Shown here: positions 21,258-33,395 of the stretch, piece by piece
Numbering within the stretch: position 1 is the stretch's first letter
Layout of the letters: each line of letters opens with the position of its first letter
Source of the DNA: Nicotiana tabacum
Taxonomy: Eukaryota > Streptophyta > Magnoliopsida > Solanales > Solanaceae
Length of the DNA stretch: 64,000 nt
NCBI RefSeq assembly: GCF_000715075.1
Contig: NC_134089.1
Coordinates: 72,212,697 to 72,276,696 of the forward strand
Direction of reading: 5' to 3'
The notes under the pieces: model-generated
What the model was told of the DNA's origin: nothing
Database searches by the model: none
The model's input: the letters and a program-made list of their open reading frames with translations, nothing else
Program-made: the position numbers and the translations under genes

Positions 21258-21863
21258 CCATTCGTCCTCGAACGGATATAAGAAAGAAGTACCTGAGTCG
21301 GGGAAAAGATGGGGATAACGGCTTCGCATATCGGACTTGGACTTCCAGGTCGATGCCTCAGCAGGCTGACCTCTCCACGGAACACGAACAGAAGGAAAAC
21401 TCTTCGATCTAAACTGACGAACCTGCCGGTCTAGAATAGCTACTGGCTCCTCCTCATAAGACAAGTCCTTGTCCAGCTGGACAGTGCTGAAATCTAACAC
21501 GTGGGATGGATCGTCGTGACATTTCCGAAGCATGGACACATGAAACACTGGATGCACGGTTGATAAGCTCGGTGGCAATGCAAGTTTGTAAGCCGCCTCC
21601 CCCACTCGATCAAGAATCTCAAACGGGCCAATGAACCTAGGGCTAAGCTTGCCCTTCTTCCCAAATATCATCACGCCCTTCATAGGCGACACTCGAAGCA
21701 ATACCTGCTCACCGACCTTGAAAGCCAAATCTCGAACCTTGCGATCGGCATAGCTCTTTTGTCTGGACTGAGCTGTACGAAGCCTATCCAGAATAATCCT
21801 GACCTTGTCTAAGGCATCCTAAACCAGATCCGTACCCAACAACCGAGCCTCCTCCGGCTCAAG
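21249..21863 (-). pseudogene. Integrase C-terminus with chromodomain
   Basis: The block 21728-21249 is open for 159 codons. It begins with the GPF-type integrase tail (FKVGEQVLLRVSPMKGVM, FIGPFEILDRVG, HPVFHVSMLRKC). A chromodomain of the Tekay type follows at about residues 95-145 (LSYEEEPVAILDRQVRQ, then RGQPAEASTWKSKSDM), and it ends with the family tail PFEDEWFF. Chromodomains steer integration to heterochromatin marks. Upstream to 21863 the same protein continues as TDLV, DALDKVRIILDRLRTAQSRQ with two TAG stops, each one transition from TGG or CAG. Confidence 0.9.
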
Positions 21864-22620
21864 CTATCCAACCGGTGACCGATACTGCCTACCATACAAA
21901 GCCTCATATGGAGCCATCTGGATACTCGACTGGTAGTTGTTGTTGTAGGCAAACTCTGCTAAAGGCAAAAACTGATCCCATGAGCCTCCAAAGTCAATGA
22001 CACAAGCTTGGAGCATATCCTCCAAAATTTGAATGGTTCGCTCGGACTTCCCGTCCATCTGAGGGTGAAACGCTATGCTCAACTCAACCCGTGTGTCCAA
22101 CTCTCGCTGAACTGCTCTCCAAAAATGGGAGGTAAACTGTGTCTCGGTCCAAAATTATAGACTCGGGCACACCATAAAGACAAACAATCTCCCGGATGTA
22201 GATCTCAGCTAACCTCTTGGAAGAGTAGGAGACTGCCACAGGAATGAAATGTGCTGACTTGGTCAGCCTATCAACAATAACCCACACTGCATCGAACTTC
22301 ATCTGAGTCCGTGGGAGTCCAACAACGAAGTCCATAGTGATGCACTCCCACTTCCACTCGGGAATCTCAATGTTCTAGAACAAACCACCAGGCCTCTGAT
22401 GCTCGTACTTAACCTGCTGACAGTTCAAACACCGAGCCACATACGTAATGATATCCTTCTTCATTCTTCTCCACCAATAATATTGCCGCAAATCCTGATA
22501 CATCTTCCCGGCGCCCATATGAATAGAGTACCGGGAACTATAGGCCTCCTCTAAAATCAACTCTCGAAGTCCATCCACATTAGGCACACAAAATCGACCC
22601 TGCAATCTCAAAACTCCATC
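21864..22620 (-). pseudogene. Chromovirus integrase, zinc finger and catalytic core
   Basis: The finger begins IHMGAGKMYQDLRQYYWW and ends CLNCQQVKYEHQRPGG. The core has MDFVVGLPRT (first Asp), ILDRD in the place of the usual ILDRG (second Asp) and HPQMDGKSERTIQ (Glu). The strand is broken at 22375 by a TAG where related elements have Gln, and near 22140 by loss of one CA from a short CA repeat, after which the frame shifts and the protein continues cleanly from 22100 to 21864. Apart from these two lesions the domain is nearly complete. Confidence 0.9.
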
Positions 22621-23400
22621 ATCTCCTAAGGTAACCTGCTTTGTAGCTCCATGCTACACTGTGTCTCTAAGGATGCACAAATGAGGATCATCATACTACC
22701 AATCTCGGATACGCTCCAATAGAGGAGAACGAGTGACTGTACAAGCTAACACTCAACTAGGCTCAGAAATATCCAACCTCACGAACTGATTGGCCAAAGC
22801 CTGAACATCCAAAGCAAGCGGTCTCTCACCGACTGGAATATAAGCAAGACTGCCCATACTGGCTGATTTCCTACTCAAAGCATCGGCCACCATATTGGCA
22901 TTTCGCGGATGATATAAGATGGTGATATCATAGTCCTTTAATAGCTCCAACCACCTTCTCTGCCTCAAATTTAGCTCCTTCTGCTTGAACAAATACCGCA
23001 GACTCTTGTGATCCGTGAACACCTCACATGTCACGCCATATAGATAATGCCTCCAAATCTCCAACACGTGAACGATGGCTGCTAACTCTAAATCATGAAC
23101 CAGATAGTTCTTCTCACGAATCTTCAACTACCTTAAAGCATAGTTAATGACCATGCCATCCTACATCAATACCACACCAAGTCCAATACGAGATGCATCA
23201 CAATAAACTGTATAAGGCCCTGAACCTGTGGGAAAAACCAACACCGATGCCGTTATCAGAGCTGTATTGAGCTTCTGAAAGCTCGCCTCACACTCATCTG
23301 ACCATCTAAACTGGGCACCCTTCTGGGTCAACCTGGTCATCGAGGCTGCGATAGATGAAAACCCCTCTACAAACCGACGATAATAGCCTGCCAATCCCAA
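22621..23400 (-). pseudogene. Chromovirus RNase H
   Basis: RT connection [17 protein letters not shown] at 23400, followed by RNase [18 protein letters not shown] (catalytic Asp present), [16 protein letters not shown] (Glu) and [13 protein letters not shown] (Asp), then [11 protein letters not shown] stop after LKYQ-like sequence near 23130 separates the two open blocks. The linker to integrase (22621-22752) has several stops. Confidence 0.88.
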
Positions 23401-23481
23401 TAAACCTCGAATCTCTATAGCTGATGCTGGTCTAGGCCAGTTCTTGATGGCCTCAATCTTTTTCAGATCAACCTGAATACC

Positions 23482-24100
23482 CTATACTGATACAACATGA
23501 ACCAGGAATGCAAATGAACTCAACCAGAACTCGCACTTCAAAAACTTTGCATACAACTGACTATCCCTCAAAGTCTGAAGAACCACTCTAAGATGTTGCT
23601 CATGCTTCTCCCGGCTGCGGGAGCAGATCAAAATATCATCAATGAAGACTATCACGAACGAATCCAAGTATGTCCTAAACACTCGGTCCATCAAATTCAT
23701 AAAAGCTGCTGGGTCATTTGTCAATCCGAATGACATAACCAAGAACTCATAATGCCCGTACCGAGTGCGGAATGTTGTCTTAGGGACATAAGATGCCTTA
23801 ATCCTCAACTAACGGTAGCCAGATCTCAGGTCAATCTTCAAAAATACCTTGGCACCCTGAAGCTAATCAAAGAAATCATCAATCCTTGGCAATGGATACT
23901 TATTCTTGATTGTAACCTTGTTCAACTGTCAGTAATCAATACATATTCTCATCGATACGTCCTTCTTCTTAACAAACAACACTGGCGCACCCCAAAGTGA
24001 AATACTAGGTCTAATGAAACCTTTTTCAAGCAAGTCTTGCAACTGCTCCTTCAACTCTTTCGACTCAGGCGGGGCCATACGATATGGCGGGATAGAGAGG
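23482..24100 (-). pseudogene. Chromovirus reverse transcriptase
   Basis: The N-terminal part in the 24100-23809 interval reads [13 protein letters not shown], then PLPRIDDFF, with stops. The open block 23808-23482 has [21 protein letters not shown] and the catalytic [18 protein letters not shown] replaces the usual APAAFM. The region ends within the thumb near VHVVSV. All key Asp residues are retained; the lesions are stops in the first third and a shift near 23480. Confidence 0.88.
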
Positions 24101-24917
24101 GCTGAGTGCCCAGAGCCAAATAAATGCAGAAGTCAATATCCCTGTCGGGTGGAATACCCGGGAGGTCTGAAGGGAATACCTCGGGGAACTCACGAACAAC
24201 AGGCACAAAATCAATAGAAGGAACCTCGGCACTAGAATCATGAACATATGCCAAATAGGCCAAACACCCCTTCTCGACCATACGTCGGGCCTTCACATAA
24301 GAGATAATACTACGGGTGGAATGACTAGGAGTTCCCCTCCACTCTAAACGAGGTAAGCCCGGCAAGGCTAAGGTCACAGTCTTGGCATGACAGTCCAAGA
24401 TAGCATGGTAAGGTGATAACCAGTCCATCCCTAGTATGACATCAAAATCAACCATGTCCAGAAGTAACAAATCTACACGAGTCTCAAGACCCCCAATCAC
24501 AAATATACATGAACAATGGACTCGATCTACCACAATATAATCACCCACCGGTGTAGACACATATACAGAGGCACTGAAGGAATCACTAAGCATGACCAGA
24601 TACGGTGCAAATTAAGATGACACATAGGAGTAGGTAGACCCTGGATCAAATAAAACCGAAGCATCTCTGCCACAAACCAGAACAGTACATGTGATAACTA
24701 CATCGGAATCCTCAGCCTTAGGCCTGGATGGTAGAGCATAACATCGAGGTTGGGCGCCACCACCCTGAACGACATCTCTAGGATGGCCTGTAGCTGGCTG
24801 GCGTCCACCTTTAGCGGTTTGAGCTCCACCTCTAACACCTCTACCTCCACCTCTAGCACCTCTACCCCCACCTCTAGCTAGCAGAGCGAGCGGAGGAACA
24901 CCTAGTGCCTGAACCAT
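24051..24917 (-). pseudogene. Chromovirus aspartic protease
   Basis: The active site VLFDPGSTYSYVSS is at about 24620-24660, the form usual in this lineage. After one stop at 24612 come SVYVSTPVGD, VDLLLLDMVDFDVILGMDWLSPYHAILDC and the linker FVPVVREFPEVFPSDLPGIPP that leads into RT. The N-terminal 24917-24660 part is the gag tail with an RGG-type repeat (ARGGGRGARGGGRGVRGG). Confidence 0.88.
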
Positions 24918-26323
24918 AGCATGGGAGCCCTACTGCTGCGATTGAGTACCCACCAATCTCGGACAAGCCCTCCGGATATGACCATACTTACCATACTCAA
25001 AACATCCACCTAAATGTTACGGCTGAGGAAACTAATACTGACCCTAGCGACCTGAATGACCACCCCAAAAACTCTGGAGCAGCGGTGCACTGATAGGAGC
25101 TGGTGGCGCATTGTAGGGCTGTTGATTAGAATACTGCATATGAGAGCCACGGCCACCTAAAGCACCGTGAGAAACCTAAATACTGACTGAAAAGGCCTAG
25201 GAGTATGGCCTCTACCATATAACTCTCTGCCTCCAAACGAGGTACCACTGAATCGGCTTGAATGACAAGGCCTCTTGTCAGACCCCTGACCACCCCCTAC
25301 GATAGAACCATCTCAACTCTCCTGGCCACATTGGCCGCCTCCTGGAAAGAAATCTCACTCCCAGTCTCCTTGGTCATCTGAAGTCGAATAGGCTGGATAA
25401 GTCCCTCAATGAACCTCCTCACCCTCTCTCTCTCTCTCGGTGGGAAGTATGATAAGAGCATGACGGGCCAAGTCAATGAATCTGGTCTCATATTGAGTAA
25501 CAGTTATAGAACCCTGTTGGAGATGCTCAAACTGCTTCCAATAGATCTCTCTCTGAGTAATAGGGAGAAACTTCTCCAGAAATAGCTGGGTAAATTGCTC
25601 CCAAGTCAAAGCTGGTGATCCGGCTGGTCTAGCCTAGCAATAATCTCTCCACCAAGTTTTGGCGGATCCGGACAAGCGAAAAGTAGCAAAATCGACCCCA
25701 TTGGTCTCCACTATCCCCATATTCCTGAGAACCTCATGACAGTTGTCTAGAAAATCTTGGGGATCCTTAGAAAATGCATCGTTGAAAGTAGTAGGGAAGA
25801 GCTTGGTGAACTTGTCCAATCTCCACAAAGCATCGGCAGACATAGCTACTCCATCACCGGTCTGAGCTACCACTCCCGGCTGAACTACTCCAACTGGTTG
25901 AGTTGCTGGAGTCTGAAATTGGGGAGTCATCTGCTCTGGAGTGCGAGTAGCTGGAGTCTAGGCTTCTCCTCCAGCTTGAGAGACGGCTGGTGCTATAGGA
26001 AGCAAGCCTGCCCGGGTAACACTCTTCATAAGGCCCACTAGATGGACCAGAGCATCCTGGAGTACTGGGGTAGCAATAAACCCCTCTAGGACCTGAGCTG
26101 GGCCTACCAGAAATGTCTTGACCGGAACCTCATCATCAAAGTCAACCTGAGGCTCTGACGCTGGTGCCACTGCTCTAGGCTGAGCCCTGCCCCTACCTCG
26201 GCCTCTAGCACTGCCTCGCCCTCTGCCCCTCATGGGAGCTGCTGCTGGGGGCTTGGGCTGCTGGTTAGTGGATGAGGAAGCACGTGTTCTCGCCATCCGC
26301 GAAAGAACAGAGTAGAAATTCAA
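24918..26323 (-). pseudogene. Chromovirus gag
   Basis: The start could be ATG 26323 (MNFYSVLSRM), but the conserved start is more likely the internal MARTRASSSTNQQ at 26293. An Arg/Gly-rich N-terminus (RGRGRGSARGRGRGRAQ) leads to the retrotransposon gag domain: KLFPTTFNDAFSKDPQDFLD, then FATFRLSGSAKTWWRDY and FTQLFLEKFLPITQRE. The zinc knuckle at 24963-25004 reads C-FEY-GKYGH-IRRA-C; the second Cys is changed to Tyr, so the metal site is lost. Stops near 25930 and 25634, and a frame change inside a GA-rich run at about 25420. Confidence 0.88.
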
Positions 26324-26477
26324 TTAGCTTTGAGAAACAAAACCGCACGACAGGAAAGAATAAATGTGAGGTTTTTCCTAACTTTGTAACCTTTGGGGAT
26401 AAATACATATGTCTCCATACCGATCCCTCATACTCTACTAAGCTTGTCCGTGAATTGTGAGACCTATGTAACCTAGA

Positions 26478-26489
26478 ACTCTGATACCA
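26478..26489 (-). other. Primer-binding site, initiator tRNA-Met type
   Basis: The plus strand reads ACTCTGATACCA, complementary in sense to TGGTATCAGAGT. It sits three bases from the LTR boundary at 26493. Confidence 0.88.
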
Positions 26490-27225
26490 ACTTGTCACGA
26501 CCCAGATTTCCCACCCTCGGGAGTTGTGATGGCGCCTACTCGTGAAAGCTAGGTAAGTCGCGTAATATAGAATCCCTAACTCATTTATTTAGCCTTTTTA
26601 ACAATTTAAACTAATACGTGATTAATAGTGAAATATTAAAGATAAATATATACAAGCAGAAGACTTAATCTGGTAAATTAACCATAAATAGTGTGACAAT
26701 GCCAACGTACATCCCTACCCGAAATCCGATGTCACAATATCACGGACTGTCTATGAGTACTACACACAAATATCTGAAAAGAAAGTAAAACATGTCTCGG
26801 AAGCAAATGGAAACACAATACACATAAAGATAGAAGAGAACGACGGGCATGCAGACGCCTACCTCAGGATTTCTAACTGGACTGAAGGCAGCCACCCAAT
26901 GCTACGGTCCAAAAGTTGCCGCTCCGGGATCTGCACATAGTTCAGAGTGTAGTATCAGCACAACCGGCCCCATGTGCTGGTAAGTGTCTGGCCTAACCCC
27001 GACGAAGTACTAGCGAGGCTATGACCAGACTAACAAATAAACCTGTGCAGTTAATATGCAGCAAAAAAACAGGAATAAATAAGTAAAGATGGGAGGGAGT
27101 ACATACTGTGGGGGAACATCAGTACCAACAGTAAATTAAGAGAAAAAACATAAGAACAATTTAGAATTTATAGCAAAACAATAAGGAACTCGTAACCAAT
27201 CTATGAATACTTTGAATTATCAATT

Positions 27226-27365
27226 GTTGCGACGCGCATCCCGATCCCAAAACTTAATAACTCTGTTGCAGCGTGCAACCCAATCCATATCATTTTTCAC
27301 TGTTGCGGCGTACAACCCGATCCAAATATAATATTATTGCGGCGTGCAAACCCATCCACATATAC
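27226..27365. repeat. LTR minisatellite, four units
   Basis: Counterpart of the nine-unit array at 18968-19272, with the same core. Confidence 0.82.
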
Positions 27366-28299
27366 AGTTCAACACCAATCACAACAAGAGTCCCGACAAG
27401 GGACCAATAAAGAAACAACACTATCCTGGCAAGGAAATCGACGGTATAAGTAAATACGTCACGGCAAGGGAAAATCAGCTATAACCAAATTTGTTCCAAC
27501 ATCTAACTACCTCAACTAGCACCAATACTCAATCATAAGTAATTTCCACGAGGATAATCATAATCCTTGTCCAACTCAGAGAATCAACAACTTAGGCATT
27601 TGTAGTATTTATTCAAAACACAACAATAACAATTTAAGACTCACGGTCATGCTTGACACCAACGTATAAATACTCATCACCATGCCTATACATCGTACTC
27701 AACAAGTAACATGTAGCAAATAGGACTCAACTCCTGATCCCTCAAGCTAAGGTTAGACTAAACACTTACCTCGAACTTCCACGACCAACCCAAGCCTCAA
27801 ACACCGCTTTTCCTTTAGAACTCACCTCCAAACAACTCGTATCTAGTCCAAATTGATTTAACAATATCAATAAATGCTAAACAATCCAATTCCATTGCTC
27901 AATTATAGAATTCCCATCATTCTTCCTAAAAAGTGAAAAATCGACCCCCGACCCGCTAGGTCAAAACACGAGGTTCGGACCAAAACCCGATCACCCATTC
28001 ACCCACGAGCCCGAATATGTATTTAGTTCCAAAATCCGACCCCAAAATGAGGTCTAAATCCCAATTATGCAAAAAGCTTTAACTCTACCCAAATCCCTAA
28101 TTTTCTATCCTTAATAACATGATTTAGGCCTAGAAATCTAATGGGTGTTAATGGAAATTGAAGAAAATGAGTCTAAGAATTACATACCTATAGATTTGTA
28201 GTGAAGTTCTCTTTCAAAAATCTCCCAATTTGGAGTTTGGAAGAAGAAGTTGTGAAATTTTGGTTAAGTCCCGTTTTGGCTTCTGTTTTAAAATCACCG

Positions 28300-28620
28300 G
28301 ACAGGCCTTCATCACGCTCGCGATAGGCCTGTCGCATTCGCAATGGGTCAGGCTTAGGTGACCTTCACGTTCGCATTTGCAGAGCTTCAACTCCTAGAGC
28401 CTTCACGTTCGCGGGCCATTGGCCGCATTCACGTAGCACAAGATTCCCTTCCCCCTGCCCAGGTCATTAGCCTATGGGTTCATGAGTTCCTGGACGCATT
28501 CGCGAAGGGTACTCCCCCCACAGCCTCGCGTTCGCGTCCCAAGCTCCGCGTTCATGAAGAACAAATTGACACTTAAGGAATTTTCCTTACGCGTTCGCGA
28601 GTGGGACCATGCGAACGCAA
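28300..28620. repeat. CpG-word island in chromovirus 5' LTR
   Basis: Same words as 20180-20515, with more CG to TG or CA changes (for example CTCGCGATAGG, CATTCGCAATGGG), as expected of methylation-driven decay. Confidence 0.75.
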
Positions 28621-28697
28621 AGCACAAAACCTCTATGCACTGAGAGCAGCAAAAACCTGCAACTTTTTCCAAGTCTGAAATCCATCCGAAACTCACC

Positions 28698-28713
28698 CGA
28701 GCCCTCGGGGCTC
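28698..28713 (-). other. Short hairpin in chromovirus 5' LTR
   Basis: Same 16 bases, GAGCCCCGAGGGCTCG on the minus strand, as in the 3' LTR, with the hairpin intact although neighbouring bases differ. Confidence 0.7.
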
Positions 28714-29340
28714 CAAACCAAACATGCATACTAACTCAAAAACATCAAATGAACTTATCCGTATGATCAAATCGCCAAAATATCCTCTTAACCAACGAAT
28801 TTAGCATAGAAATCTAAGAAAAAATCTCTAAACCTTCAAAGTATGAATTTTCACGACTATGGGGCCGAATCACCTCAAACGACTTCCGTTTCTTACCAAA
28901 TTTTACAAACTAATCTTAAATCACATATAAAACCTGTACTGGGCTCCAGAACCAGAATACGGGCCCAATACCATCAGATTCTAAATGCATTTCATTTCTA
29001 AAACTCATAAAATTTTCCAGAAAATAATTTTCTTTAAAAAATTCATTTCTCGGGCTTGGGACCTCTGAATCCGAATCAGGGCATACGCCCAAGTCCCATA
29101 TTTTTCCACGGACCCTCTGGGGTAGTCAAATCACGGGTCCAAGTCCGTTTACCCAAAATATTGACCAATGTCAATTTAAATTTATTTTAAAGTCAAAAGC
29201 CATTATTATTTTTTTACAGATTTTCACAAAAATGGCTTTCCGGCTACGTGCCCGGACTACGCACACAAATCAAGATGATGCTGAAAGAGGTTTTTAAAGC
29301 CTCGATATGCAGAATTTATTTTAAAAAATAATTGATGACC

Positions 29341-31589
29341 CACAACTTAGTAATGTAGGGGTACCTAATATAAGTCCCTCACTAAGCATATATCGTGTGT
29401 CTGCACTCACAAAGACCAAAATAATATGGGTTATCACCTGATTCCGTAGGGGAAGATCCTAGCCCAAGCGCTGATTGGTCATAAATCAATGATCAATATC
29501 ACTCAGTCCAATATGGAGGCCTTGACGCAACTGTCACCTCACTATCAATATAAACATGGTTCTATGACCCAAGATCAGTCATCAATCTGCTCAATATGGC
29601 TCTATGGCCCAAAATCAATCATCAATCTTCTCAAGTCTCAATATGCCAACATCTCACAGTGTCATAATCAAAGTACAACATGGAATATATCAACGTGCAA
29701 CAGCTTAGCTCAAAATCCGTGTCACACACATAAGGATACTAACAATAAATGAGATAATGCGTAAAGAGTTCTTAGAGACATAGATATATGATACTGATAA
29801 AATATCATGACAGTAGAGTATGATTACGGCTAAGGCAAATAGCTCAATATAGCAAAAATATTCCTATCATATCTCAAACAGCTAAGTAGATAACCTAGAC
29901 ATGTTTTCTAGTATGAATAATAGCTCACATAGTCATACAAGTAGAGAAAATACGGTATCAAGGAGGCATGGTAAAAAAATAAGGCATATAATAGTCTAAC
30001 GTCTATCCGGATCATGAATAACCAAGGTGCATGCATATGTGCTCGCCCCCTCGCATATGCGTCGCCCCCAACATATAGCAAACATCATTGCCTCAAAAAA
30101 TACCCTCAAACCAAGACTAGACAAGATACTTACCTCGAATGAGTGCGAATTAATACTCCACGAATCTCTTGCCTCTCAAATCGGCCTTCAAACGATTCAA
30201 ATCTGGTCAATACAACTTAATAACATCAAATAAAGCCATAAAAATTAATTTCAAACAATAAAATTTCAATCTTTAATCAATTACATAAGGTAAACCAAAA
30301 AGTAAACTCAAGCCTGCTTCCTAAAACCCGACAAAACTCACAAATCCTGACTACACATTCGAATACGAATTGAAATATATAAATTTCATCCAAATCGGAG
30401 TTAAAATCTCATTTATTCACTTTGCAAAATATAACACAAAAAATCCCAAATTTCTCTTTCAAATTCCATAATCAATGTGTAATAATCCATGGTGAAACAA
30501 GATATATTATTAAAATCAAGTGTAATCTCTTACCTTCTAAGTGGTGATGAAAATCAACAAAAACAAATCACATCTCGTTGAGCTCCAAAACTCAAAATAA
30601 TGAAAATAAGCCAAACCCTCGAAATATAGCATGCTGCTAGTGATTTCCGCATCTACGGATAATTTGGTCGCTTTTGCGAGGTAGCATCTGTGGAAAAACC
30701 TTTGTAGATGTGAGATTCACTAAACCATCCGACCCCTCGCTTTTACGCCACACAATCAACTCATGCGGGTCATTAGTGCGCCCCAAGCACGCATCTGCGC
30801 AGCCAAGTCCGCATCTATAGACTCTCAACCCTAGGCCAAGATCCACTTCTACGTGCTATTCTCTGCTCCTGGGACCTCGCACTTGCGCCTAAATTTCTAC
30901 AGGTGCGAAACACTAGAACAAGTTTTGCCACCATGCAATAAAATGATCCAAAATTAATTTAAAACACTCTTGAGCTCTCCGGGACCCCGTCCAATCATAC
31001 CATCAAGTCCGAATAGATTATTCAAACTTATCCAAATGCTATAAACACTACGAATAACATCAAAACTAAGAATTAACGATCAAAATTAATTTCTTAAGTT
31101 CAAAACTTTTCAACTTCGTTGAACATGTCAGAATCATGCCTAAACATTTCGGATTAAACTTCAGACACAAGTTCCAAAGCACTAAATGAACCTATTCCAA
31201 GTCCCTAAACAACAATTCGAGTTTGATATCACCAAAGTTATCTCCATGTCAAACATATGAACTTTTCAAACCTTCAAATTTTCAACTTTCGGCAATTAGA
31301 GCCAAAACATCCTAGGAATTTTCAAATCTAAATCTGGACATACGCCTAAGTTTAAAATCCCCATACGAACCTGTTGGAACCATCAAATCACCACTCCGAG
31401 TCCGTCTATTCAAAAGTCAAATCTTGGTCAACTATTACAACTTAAGGTTCCAACAATGGGAAGTGTTCCAATTCACTCAAAGACCTTATAGAAACCAAAC
31501 CAACTATCCTCGCAAATCATAAAGCATGCAGAAGCACAAAGTAGGGACACGAGACTCAAATACATAAAACGACCGGTTGGATCGTTACA
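29341..31589 (-). repeat. Truncated LTR of a related gypsy family
   Basis: The minus strand starts TGTAACGATCCAACCGGTCG at 31589 and shares the phrase TTTGATGGTTCCAACAGGTTC with the 58842 LTR family. It has the 700-bp-position CpG-word cluster (30645-30895; words such as GCATCTGCGC and CACTTGCGCC). The other end is missing; it abuts the truncated end of the chromovirus LTR at 29340/29341. No internal region is attached. Confidence 0.65.
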
Positions 31590-32507
31590 ATATTCTATTT
31601 TTCTTGTAGAAGGTAACTGGGGCATTTAAGAGTATAAACTTATTCACACTCAATGTTTACAAAAAATTATACTAATTTAATATAATTATTAAATAAATTT
31701 TAATTTTTTTAGATATATCTGATTTGATATATTTCACTTGATTTAATCGGAATAAATTATAATATTTTGTTATATATTATAGGTTGATTATATAGTAATC
31801 ACAATTAATAGTCAATTATTATATATGAATCCTTCTGTGGAATAGATTATATTTAATTCAACAAGACAAAAACTGCCAACTACTTTGAAATATTCAAAAT
31901 CAATTTATGCAATAAAAATCAACATGCACTTGATATCATATACTTCCTCGCTTTCAATTTGTTTGAATCTTTTTGGCGTACGAGGATCAAATAATTAAAT
32001 TTCAGTGTGAATCCCAACATAGTTCTTTAAGATTTATATATATATATATATTTAGAAACTGCATAAAAAGTACTATAAGTCACAATAATTAACAATTTAA
32101 AATATTCAAAAATATTTTAAAATATAATGAAAAATCTATTTTGACTCCCCAAATACTAATATGTTCATTCTTTTTGAAACGCGAAAAGACCAAAGCACCA
32201 CCTAAACTTGCTTCAGTTTGTCATTTTTATATATAAACTTAGAAAATTCCCAGTTAAACATCAACGTTATACATTTGAACAATAAGAAATCACTCTGATC
32301 GTTGACCATGTCTATGTGGAGGCAACATAGCTGACATGGCCAAGGTGCATGCAAACCACACTTAAAAGGCGCATAAATGTGATATTTTAACAGAAAAGTA
32401 TTAAAATAATATATAAATAATGAAGAGATAAAATATTTAAAAATAATATAAAATAAAATAAAACCCAACACTTCCTCCCCCCTCCCCCTAATTTAATTTT
32501 CTTATTT
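31590..32507. other. AT-rich intergenic DNA
   Basis: Low-complexity AT-rich host DNA with a (TA)n run at 32035-32051. No gene is seen. One open frame at 32202-32471 on the minus strand is AT-driven and unsupported. Confidence 0.5.
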
Positions 32508-33117
32508 TGTCATGACCCTAAACCCGGACTCGGTCGTGATGACGTCTCTCGTGAAGACAAGGCCAGCCGACACTTCCCATTTCAGTAACAGTTGAACAGT
32601 AAGAAACAGTCTAAAGCATGATAAAATAATCCAAAGTTTAGGCAGATGATAGTATAATATATGGAATACAACCCAACACAGCCCGATACCGAGATGTCAC
32701 TAGTCATGAGTATCTAAAGAATCTAGGATACTCAGAAAAAACTACATAGTTTAATACAGTAACTAAAAACATCGAGAAATAAGATAGGGAGAAGCTCCGG
32801 GCTGCGAACGCCGACAGCTACCTAGAGACTCCTCGGATCCGCCTGAGCTTGGAAGATCAGCACTCGTGAGCGGGACCAGATGTGCCAGAATCTGCACACG
32901 GGGTGCAGGGAGTAAAGTGAGTGCTCAAACTTAGTGAGTAATAATCATAAATAAAGACTGAAAGCAGGAAATCATGTAAAACACATTTGCAAACTATAAT
33001 GAATCAGTAAAATCAGTAAAAGATAAATGAAAGTCATTTAGCGCAATTAAACTTCATGAAAACCTTTTTGAACATTTAAACAGGTAAATGATAGGAAATT
33101 AAGAAAATAAACACATA

Positions 33118-33395
33118 AAGGTTCGCCCCTCAGGCACAGTATCAATAAATCCGCCCCTCGAGCAATATCTCAGAACAATATCAGCCCTCGAGCTATATAT
33201 CACATCACAATGGGTACCCGCACTCACTGGGGGTGTGCAGACTCCTGGAGGGGCCCCTTACGGCCCAAGCGCAATATCAAGCCATCTCATGGCATCATCA
33301 CTAGGCTCTCGGCCTCATATCAATCAAGCCACCTCGTGGCGTACATACCTCAGGCCCTCGGCCTCATAATCAATATCAAATATTTCGTCACAACA
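33118..33395. repeat. Degenerate subrepeats in solo LTR
   Basis: Irregular repeats built on CGCCCCTCGAGCAATATC and GCCCTCGGCCTCATAATC. They hold a place comparable to the minisatellites of the other LTRs but use another word. Confidence 0.55.

Larger units (their letters stand above)
18230..29340 (-). mobile_element. Tekay/Del chromovirus (Ty3/gypsy) with about 3-kb LTRs
   Basis: A minus-strand element: 5' LTR 26493-29340, tRNA-Met PBS, gag, protease, RT, RNase H, integrase with chromodomain, PPT, 3' LTR 18230-21238. The LTRs align end to end except for a different copy number of a minisatellite and loss of about 15 bp at the outer end of the 5' LTR. The internal region is about 5.2 kb with almost all domains in recognisable order but with scattered stops, so it is inactive. 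Confidence 0.93.
26493..29340 (-). repeat. 5' LTR of chromovirus, outer end lost
   Basis: Begins TGTCACGACCCAGATT beside the PBS. It aligns with the 3' LTR up to about 29340, where the 3' LTR continues for about 15 more bases ending GGGTCATCACA. Compared with the 3' LTR it lacks five minisatellite units and has about 40 extra bases near 27620-27660. Confidence 0.88.
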
